This document shows, piece after piece, positions 1-5,421 of a stretch of DNA of 10,252 nucleotides. The notes beneath the pieces were generated by a model. That model was not told where the DNA came from. It saw only the letters and a program-made list of their open reading frames with translations, and ran no database searches. Position numbers and translations under genes: made by a program. Source of the stretch: CAVSWN01 sp046728115 (GTDB lineage: Bacteria > Acidobacteriota > Vicinamibacteria > Vicinamibacterales > CAVVIG01); the NCBI GenBank assembly GCA_046728115.1, contig JBKPDW010000420.1:1-10252 (forward strand). Reading direction: 5' to 3'. Every line of letters begins with the position of its first letter. Positions within the stretch are counted from its first letter, which is position 1.

Positions 1-2210
1 ACGTATTGCCGATCCGCGAGCGCGTTCAGCTCGGCCAACGTTTGCTGGGCTGCTGCCCTATCCCCCTTGAGGCCGTACACGTATCCGAGATGCCCGATCG
101 GCACAGGGCTGCCTTCCGACAGCGCGACAGCCCGCTTCAACTCATCGACGGCTTCGCTGTACTGTCCCCGCTCCGCGTACGCCGTGCCGAGACCCCACCG
201 GGACGCCAGATAGTTCGGATCGAGCTCCAGGGTCCGGCGGAACTGATCGACGGCTTCACTCGCCCGGCCGGAGTAGAGGAGATACCAGCCCAGATCGGTG
301 TTCACGATCGGCGAGAGGGCATCCAGTTCCTGCGCCCGTTTCACTTCGGCAATGGCATCGTCGAGACGCTGCATCGCCGCGAGGTACATCGCGTACTGAT
401 TATGCGCGAGCGCCGAGGCCGCGTTGAGCGAAATGCCCTGCTTGAATTCCGACTCCGCGGCCGGCCAATCCCAATCGAGCAGGAGCTTGATGTGCCCGAG
501 CGCGATGTGCGCTTCCGAGAGGCGGTCGTCGAGCTCGAGCGCGCGGAGCGCGGCTGTCTTCGCTTCGGGAATCGCCTCCACCCAGTACGATCCCAGCAAC
601 AGGTAGGAGTCGGCGAGACCGGAATACGCGAGCGCGTACTTCGGATCCTTTCCGATGGCCTGCTGGAAGTACTCGATCGCCTTCTTGAATCCGGCGATCG
701 TGCCCTGATTCCAGTAGTAGCGACCGCGCAGGTACAGCTGGTACGCTTCGGCATTGTCCGTATACCGTTTGGTCGCGCGCTTCTTTTCCTCACCGGTCAG
801 CCGTAGCCGGAGCTTGTCGAAGATTTCGTTCGCAATCTCGTCCTGCACCGCCAGGATCTCGGCGACAGGACGGTCGTACTGCGCCCCCCAGATTTGCGAA
901 CCGTTCCTGACGTCCACCAGGTCGGCCTGGACGATCAGCAGGTTCGCGCGCGTGGTGATCCGGCCCGTCAGAACTGCACGAACGTTGAGCTCCTGACCGG
1001 CCTTCAGCGGATCGACATCGGGCCCCTTATAGCGAAAGGCCGTACTGCGTGCGCTGACGCGGAAGCCGGAAAGCTGGGCCAGGTTGTTGATCAAGGTCTC
1101 GGCAATGCCGTCCGTGAGGTACTCGGTGTCGGCATTGCCGCTGCCGTTGACGAACGGCAGAACTGCCATCGAATCGATCTGAGATCCCCGACTGCCGAGC
1201 AGCGCATACGCCGCCACTCCCGCCGCGAGCGCCAATACAGCGGCTGCCGCAATCCAGACGACTCGTTTGCGGGATGCCGCCTGCGGCAACGTGCCGCTCG
1301 ACGGCCCGGCAACCACAGGGATCGTCGCTGAAGGAATCTTGGCCGAGTCGGTGATCCGCTTGAACCGCTTGAGATCGGCGCGTATTTCGGCCGCACTGCC
1401 GTAACGAAGCTCTTTGTCCTTCTCCAGAGCCTTCGTGATGATGCGTTCGAGCTCCGACGGTAGATCCGGGTTCACGCGCGTCGGCAAGGCCGGCTCCCGG
1501 TTCAGCAGTTGATCGAACAGGACGGCCGTTGTCTGACCATCGAACGGAGGATGGCCGGTCGCCATTTGGTACATGACGACCCCGAACGAGAACAGATCCG
1601 TGCGCGCGTCGAGGCGTTCACCCCGTGCCTGTTCGGGCGACATGTACGCCACCGTTCCGAGCGTGGTGCCTCGATTGGTGACATGATCGTCGCCAAGGAT
1701 CGCCGTCGCCTCCTCGGAGTCGTCGGCCGGCTGTGATGTCCTGGTCAGCTTCGCGAGACCGAAGTCGAGGACCTTGGCTTCGCCGCGCCGCGTCACGAAA
1801 ATGTTCGCCGGCTTGATGTCGCGGTGGATGATCCCCGAGGCATGAGCCGCATCGAGCGCGTCGGCCATTTGAATCCCGAGTTCGATCACCCGGTCCATGG
1901 ACAACGGACCGTTCTCAATCTCGCGTTTCAGCGTGCGCCCTTCGAGCAGTTCCAGCACGAGGAACGGCTGCCCGTGATGGTCGCCGATTTCGTGGATCGT
2001 GCAGATGTTCGGATGGTTCAGCGCCGATGCGGCGCGCGCCTCGCGGTAGAAGCGCTCGATTGCACCCCGATCGGCGGTTTCCGCGCCCGAGAGAAACTTG
2101 AGCGCGACTTTTCGCCCCAGCGTGAGATCGGTCGCGACGTACACGTCGCCCATCCCTCCGCTGCCGATCTTCTCGACGATGCGATAATGCGAAACCGTCT
2201 GGCCGACCAT
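1..2210 (-). CDS. Ser/Thr protein kinase with TM segment, FlgO-like domain and TPR repeats (3' end missing)
   Basis: This is a eukaryotic-like (Hanks-type) Ser/Thr kinase fused through one membrane helix to a sensor/scaffold half. Reading from the ATG at 2210, about 736 codons lie in the window and no stop is reached, so the C-terminus is cut off by the window edge. Visible kinase motifs are the glycine loop GSGGMG (16-21), the ALK lysine (K38), HRDIKPAN (129-136), DFG (149-151) and SPE (191-193). A low-complexity linker leads to a hydrophobic helix at about 317-339, placing the kinase in the cytoplasm and the rest outside. An FlgO-like region follows (MAVLPFVNGSG onward, about 349-470), then repeated TPR helices (for example KAIEYFQQAIGKDPKYALAY). 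The start fits the family, which usually opens M-V/I-G-Q-T-x-S-H-Y-R. The gene diverges from the DUF6065-like gene with 43 nt between the starts. Substrate and signal are unknown. Confidence 0.93.
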   Translation of the reverse strand, partial: MVGQTVSHYRIVEKIGSGGMGDVYVATDLTLGRKVALKFLSGAETADRGAIERFYREARAASALNHPNICTIHEIGDHHGQPFLVLELLEGRTLKREIENGPLSMDRVIELGIQMADALDAAHASGIIHRDIKPANIFVTRRGEAKVLDFGLAKLTRTSQPADDSEEATAILGDDHVTNRGTTLGTVAYMSPEQARGERLDARTDLFSFGVVMYQMATGHPPFDGQTTAVLFDQLLNREPALPTRVNPDLPSELERIITKALEKDKELRYGSAAEIRADLKRFKRITDSAKIPSATIPVVAGPSSGTLPQAASRKRVVWIAAAAVLALAAGVAAYALLGSRGSQIDSMAVLPFVNGSGNADTEYLTDGIAETLINNLAQLSGFRVSARSTAFRYKGPDVDPLKAGQELNVRAVLTGRITTRANLLIVQADLVDVRNGSQIWGAQYDRPVAEILAVQDEIANEIFDKLRLRLTGEEKKRATKRYTDNAEAYQLYLRGRYYWNQGTIAGFKKAIEYFQQAIGKDPKYALAYSGLADSYLLLGSYWVEAIPEAKTAALRALELDDRLSEAHIALGHIKLLLDWDWPAAESEFKQGISLNAASALAHNQYAMYLAAMQRLDDAIAEVKRAQELDALSPIVNTDLGWYLLYSGRASEAVDQFRRTLELDPNYLASRWGLGTAYAERGQYSEAVDELKRAVALSEGSPVPIGHLGYVYGLKGDRAAAQQTLAELNALADRQY

Positions 2211-2220
2211 GCGAATCAAA

Positions 2221-2226
2221 ATTATA
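2221..2226 (-). promoter_or_regulatory. Possible -10 element for the left kinase gene
   Basis: On the minus strand a perfect TATAAT hexamer ends 10 nt before the ATG at 2210. No good TTGACA-like -35 is found 16-18 nt upstream. If the element is used, transcription would start only about 2-5 nt before the ATG, giving a nearly leaderless mRNA. This agrees with the lack of a Shine-Dalgarno sequence there. It is a single hexamer, so the support is weak. Confidence 0.3.
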
Positions 2227-2253
2227 GCCTTCCCTTTGGTCTAACATACCGGC

Positions 2254-3045
2254 ATGGAAGTTCGGCTGTATCCCAACTCTCGGCGGCCTGGCGTCGGGAT
2301 GAAACCGCGAAGGGAGAGTCAGCGACCGCTGCTCCCGCAGCACGCACGACATTGCCCCGTGCTCGAAGCGGGCAGCGCGCTCGGCTTTCTCGTCTATCCA
2401 CCGCTCGAGCCGAACGAGTCGTTTCACCTGGAGTTCGAGGGCGACGGCCGCTATCGATTCTCGTATTTTCTGAACCGGTCGAATGGAAAGTGGGATCCGA
2501 TCTTCTCGCTCTCGATCGCGCTGCCGGTAGGCAGCATCGGCATGATTAAGGAAGAGGTGACTTTTCCGACACCCAACCCACCGATCTCGCGCGACGAGGC
2601 CACACGCGTCGCTCGCACGTTCATCGTACCGGAAGATCTCGGGACGCCGCCGGGCGCGCTGGCGCTGCGCGGCGCCACGAATTTTCAGACACCTCCGGGT
2701 TGGGACACCGTCTATACACCCGTGTTCAACATGATCGAACGGCCCGTCGCGCCGATGCTGGTGGTGCGCGTCGAGACCGATTGGTACGCACACGAGACCG
2801 AGTTCCGGTACGTGATGCAGCCGGGCGAGGGTATTTCCGCGACGCATAGCATGCCGATTGGACAGGTCTTCTTCGTTCCGCGCGACGAGATAACGCTGCG
2901 GGATTGCACGGCCGAGGAACAACGGGCGATCGACGAGTCGGCGGAGAAGTTTTCGAGGGAGAAGGCCGCGTTCAAAATCTCCACGCCGTACGGCCTGACG
3001 TACAGCCCCCACTATCTCCGTCAAAGCCGATCAAGCAAGGCGTGA
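2254..3045 (+). CDS. Uncharacterised protein resembling the DUF6065 family
   Basis: This is a 263-residue protein with no signal peptide or membrane helix, so it is probably cytoplasmic. From memory of family consensus, the layout resembles DUF6065: a short LYP opening (5-7), a segment where LEAGSALGFLVYPPL (37-51) stands for the usual leucine/Ala-Asn/Gly-Trp stretch, NFQTPPGW (143-150), the V-ETDW motif (173-177), and a late GQVFFVPR strand (203-210). No catalytic motif is evident and I know of no established function for the family. The ATG at 2254 lacks a clear Shine-Dalgarno; an in-frame ATG at 2299 is an alternative but would trim the N-terminal motif. The gene diverges from the left kinase and converges on the sigma-70-like gene, with which it shares 15 nt at the 3' ends. 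The family assignment is tentative; that the frame is coding is much surer. Confidence 0.75.
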   Translation: MEVRLYPNSRRPGVGMKPRRESQRPLLPQHARHCPVLEAGSALGFLVYPPLEPNESFHLEFEGDGRYRFSYFLNRSNGKWDPIFSLSIALPVGSIGMIKEEVTFPTPNPPISRDEATRVARTFIVPEDLGTPPGALALRGATNFQTPPGWDTVYTPVFNMIERPVAPMLVVRVETDWYAHETEFRYVMQPGEGISATHSMPIGQVFFVPRDEITLRDCTAEEQRAIDESAEKFSREKAAFKISTPYGLTYSPHYLRQSRSSKA

Positions 3046-3870
3046 GATCAGCGTTCCGGCAGGGTCGAGCGAGGACATGCTCCCGCTCCGCACATCGGCT
3101 GCAATCGCGGCCGTGCGAGCGTCCACGCCGGCGGCGACGAGAAGCCGGCGCATCCTGTTGAGAATGCGCCCGTATTCACGATAGAGCCAGATCGCACCGT
3201 ATCCTTCGCGGCGTGCGATTTCCGAGATGCGAAGGCCCTCTACGAAACGGAGGCGCAGGAGTCGGCGGTCTCTCGACGTCAACTTGTGCAATGCCGCACG
3301 CATCGCCTGGGCCACGGCGCGCCTGCACTCCCGTTCTTCGATCTCGTCGATCGACGGCGTCGGTCGCAAGACGCGAGCGCCCGTTTCGTCGTTGAACGTC
3401 ACGAAGCGGCGTGTCGCCCGGCTGGATCGTTCCCTCCGCAGGGCTTCAAACCGATCCACGTCGACCGCACCCGCCCCTGACGCCGATTGCAGGACCGATG
3501 TCGCCTCGCTCGGTGACAAGCCGTCACGTTCAACCATCCGCGACCAGGCTACGGCCGCGGCGCCGAGACGCCTCGCGCGCTCGGAAGGCCGCCATCGTCC
3601 CAGCATCGCGACCTGCTGATCCATCACGATTCGGTGCGCCACTCGGAGCAAATAGGCGAAGAGCGAGCCGTGCCCCCGAAACCTCTTGATGACGTGTTCA
3701 TCGCGATCGAGGAGCTTCAGCCAGAGCGACGAGCGCAAGTCGTCCAGATCATGATGCGGCAGGCGATGCCGACGAACGATCGTGCGCGCAACCTGGTCGA
3801 CCAGCACAAGGGTGATGCAGGAAATGCCTGGTCCTTCAGAAGTGGGCTCCGCTCGTGCGATGCAGTCCAT
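3031..3870 (-). CDS. Sigma-70 family RNA polymerase sigma factor (279 aa, long inter-domain insert)
   Basis: The product is a sigma-70-like factor directing RNA polymerase to its own promoters. A region 2-like segment spans about 25-92 (DLDDLRSSLWLKLL at 41-54, then FRGHGSLFAYLLRVAHRIV at 64-82). A region 4 helix-turn-helix lies at about 193-245 (KLTSRDRRLLRLRF, then ISEIARREGYG). Between them is an insert of roughly 90 residues that includes ARRLG-x-AAV and RDGLSPSEA (about 99-123), much longer than the linker of ordinary ECF factors. The ATG at 3870 was chosen because GAGAGG sits 5 nt upstream. Longer in-frame starts up to 4116 would run into the dehydrogenase gene and encode Pro/Arg-rich sequence without family character. 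The gene starts 148 nt after the dehydrogenase stop in the same direction, so it may be co-transcribed or have its own promoter. No anti-sigma gene is visible. Confidence 0.88.
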   Translation of the reverse strand: MDCIARAEPTSEGPGISCITLVLVDQVARTIVRRHRLPHHDLDDLRSSLWLKLLDRDEHVIKRFRGHGSLFAYLLRVAHRIVMDQQVAMLGRWRPSERARRLGAAAVAWSRMVERDGLSPSEATSVLQSASGAGAVDVDRFEALRRERSSRATRRFVTFNDETGARVLRPTPSIDEIEERECRRAVAQAMRAALHKLTSRDRRLLRLRFVEGLRISEIARREGYGAIWLYREYGRILNRMRRLLVAAGVDARTAAIAADVRSGSMSSLDPAGTLISRLA

Positions 3871-4018
3871 GGGCGCCTCTCGACCGGTGGCTTCAAGAGG
3901 GTGCCGGCCCTCCGTACCTGCTCTAACGTAAGGAGGCGCCGATTCGAACGATGCCGATTGCCCCAGCGCTCCACGGTTGAGTTTGGTTGAGCAGCCCAAG
4001 GCGGGCTTGACGAGCGGG

Positions 4019-5085
4019 TCAGCGACGCGGCTTCGTCGAGGGCCTGGTGCCGACCCCGAGTGCGTACATCGCGGCTTCATCGACACCGTCCAGCCCAAGA
4101 TCGCCCTCAATGGCATCCTCGGATAGCGCCATTGTCGTAAACGGCGCGAGGCCGAGGGCCGTCGCGACCAGACAGAAGGTCTGGCCGAGATGTCCGAGCT
4201 CGATGAGGACCGTTCGATACGCGCGCGGCGAGCGGTAGCGCCACATCGTCCGCGCGAACACGGCCGTCATCAAAACGACGGCAGCGGCGTCGAGGAAATA
4301 CTCCTGCCCGACGAGATAGCGGGACAGATCTTCCCGTTCTATTCCGCTGCGCAGCAGCGCAAGATCGTGCTGCGCCGCGTCGAAGTGGTAAAGGCCCGGT
4401 GCGATGCCATCGACATGACGGATGGCAACGTAGGCTTCGACGGGATGCCGCGCGCCGCCCGATGGTGACGTCTTGAAAGCGATTCGACCCGGATCACGCG
4501 TCTCCCACCGGCGCACGCCGAAGGTCAGCTTCAAGAGCGTTGATAGGTGCTCGCGCGTTAAGGGATCGGTGCCGAACTCGCGCCAGGTGCGTCGTGCATG
4601 GAGTGCGTCGGTGAGCGTACCGAAAGCGAGCTCCGATGCAAGCGGGAGACGTGGCGCGTCCGCATAGTGCTTGCACGGCTCGGGCTGCGGTGCCCCATCG
4701 AGCCACGGCCCTGGAGGGGTCCACTCAGCGTTTTTGGAAATATGCCGTTGCGGGTGGAGAAATGCAGAACCGCCGCGATTGGTTTCCAACGGTCCCATCG
4801 CGCGAGCGGATCCGAATCGGCCGGAGGCTCACCACTCGCCTGCTCGACAAGTTGCGCTGCGACGAGAACAGGAAGAAGACTCGATACCGCCTCCCCGAAC
4901 GCCGGAAGCAGTTCCGCCAGCTCCGACTCGGTTCGCCACGTCGCGAGCGCGGCGAGAAGTGCGACGACATCAGGCGCGAGATTCAGTGAGGATTTAGCGA
5001 GGTAGTTATGCCCTACTAGCCGGCCCTCGTCCCAGAAAACGACGAGGTGCCGGCTCGCGCGAAAGAACGTCGTTCCAGTACTCAC
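4019..5085 (-). CDS. SagB-type FMN-dependent peptide dehydrogenase, interrupted by an apparent one-base frameshift
   Basis: SagB/McbC-type nitroreductase-fold enzymes oxidise azolines to azoles in peptide natural products using FMN. The 5' frame runs from a GTG at 5085, whose G overlaps the TAG of the upstream gene. It holds the N-terminal part: SRHLVVFWDEG (11-21), GHNYLAKSS (25-33) and AAVLHFSTRN (104-113). The matching continuation, from NAEWTPPGPW to the stop at 4019, is in another frame and holds the oxidoreductase domain: RRTWREFG (165-172), KTSPSGGARHPVEAYV (205-220), GLYHF (231-235), TMWRYRSPRAYRTVLIELGHLGQTF (split: TMWRYRSPRAY 280-290, then IELGHLGQTF 295-304) and ALGLAPF (310-316). 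Restoring one base in the A5 run at 4731-4735 gives a continuous 355-aa protein of normal family length. As read, the 5' frame stops at 4558 and the 3' frame could start only at an internal ATG (4798). A sequencing error, a real null mutation or recoding are all possible. No YcaO partner is in view. Confidence 0.85.
4731..4735 (-). other. Frameshift point in the dehydrogenase gene (A5 homopolymer)
   Basis: On the coding strand the upstream frame reads CCA AAA ACG, whereas the frame holding the rest of the protein reads AAA AAC GCT. Adding one A to the run, or slipping back one base on the AAA lysine codon, joins the two halves within a few codons of where family resemblance switches frame. 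The site is not a classical X-XXY-YYZ heptamer, so an indel in a homopolymer is the simplest explanation. Confidence 0.75.
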
Positions 5086-5396
5086 TACGGGTGCGGGACT
5101 TTTGCACGATCGATTTTGAGATCGTCGCAGTTTTGCTCCCAGTCGCAGCACAGCAGCTGCGCGGCCATCAAGGCCTGGGACATCGCGTCTCGCGCCTTCA
5201 CCCGTTTGGCGATCGCGTCTCGAATGCGATTGCATTCTTCACGAACCGGACCTCCGTCGATCGGGGCACCCATTTTTTTCGCAGCCGCCATCACCGCATC
5301 GTAGGTTTTGCTGTCCCGTGCAATCTGCGTATCGAGTTGTTCCAGGTACTTCCTGATTTCACTCTGAACGGCCCCCGACGAGCTGAAGTTTGCCAT
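5085..5396 (-). CDS. Small helical protein with Cys-rich C-terminus; candidate substrate of the SagB-type enzyme
   Basis: This is a 103-residue protein that I do not recognise. The first 80 residues are charged and look alpha-helical (EIRKYLEQLDTQIARDSK at 13-30; IRDAIAKRVKARDAMSQAL at 58-76). The C-terminus then changes character: LLCCDWEQNC (81-90), an acidic DD, and a PHP end. Cysteines are at 55, 83, 84 and 90. There is no signal peptide, membrane helix or known leader motif (no GG/GA cleavage site). The ATG at 5396 is preceded by AGAGGAG at 8 nt spacing, the best ribosome binding site in the operon; a longer in-frame start at 5456 would overlap the kinase gene and is unlikely. The gene lies 25 nt after the kinase stop and its TAG shares a base with the dehydrogenase GTG start. 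Position and Cys tail suggest a modified peptide precursor, but a small accessory or adaptor protein is equally allowed. Confidence 0.75.
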   Translation of the reverse strand: MANFSSSGAVQSEIRKYLEQLDTQIARDSKTYDAVMAAAKKMGAPIDGGPVREECNRIRDAIAKRVKARDAMSQALMAAQLLCCDWEQNCDDLKIDRAKVPHP

Positions 5397-5421
5397 CGCA
5401 CACGCTCCTCTCGTGACGTGT

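Noticed and set aside
1915..3024. A 369-codon minus-strand open frame
   Set aside because: It spans the kinase start and the antisense of the DUF6065-like gene, is very Arg-rich, and crosses two better supported coding regions.
3991..4010. Short hairpin AGCCC-GCCTT-GGGCT (minus strand) after the dehydrogenase stop, as a possible terminator
   Set aside because: The stem is only 5 bp and no T-tract follows, so an intrinsic terminator is not supported.
3871..4116. Longer N-terminus for the 279-aa sigma factor
   Set aside because: The added 82 residues are Pro/Arg/Ser-rich without sigma character and overlap the dehydrogenase 3' end; the ATG at 3870 has a good ribosome binding site.
5085..5396. 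Assignment of the small protein to a nitrile-hydratase-leader or Nif11-type precursor family
   Set aside because: No GG/GA cleavage motif and no recognisable leader signature of either family; only position and Cys content suggest a precursor.
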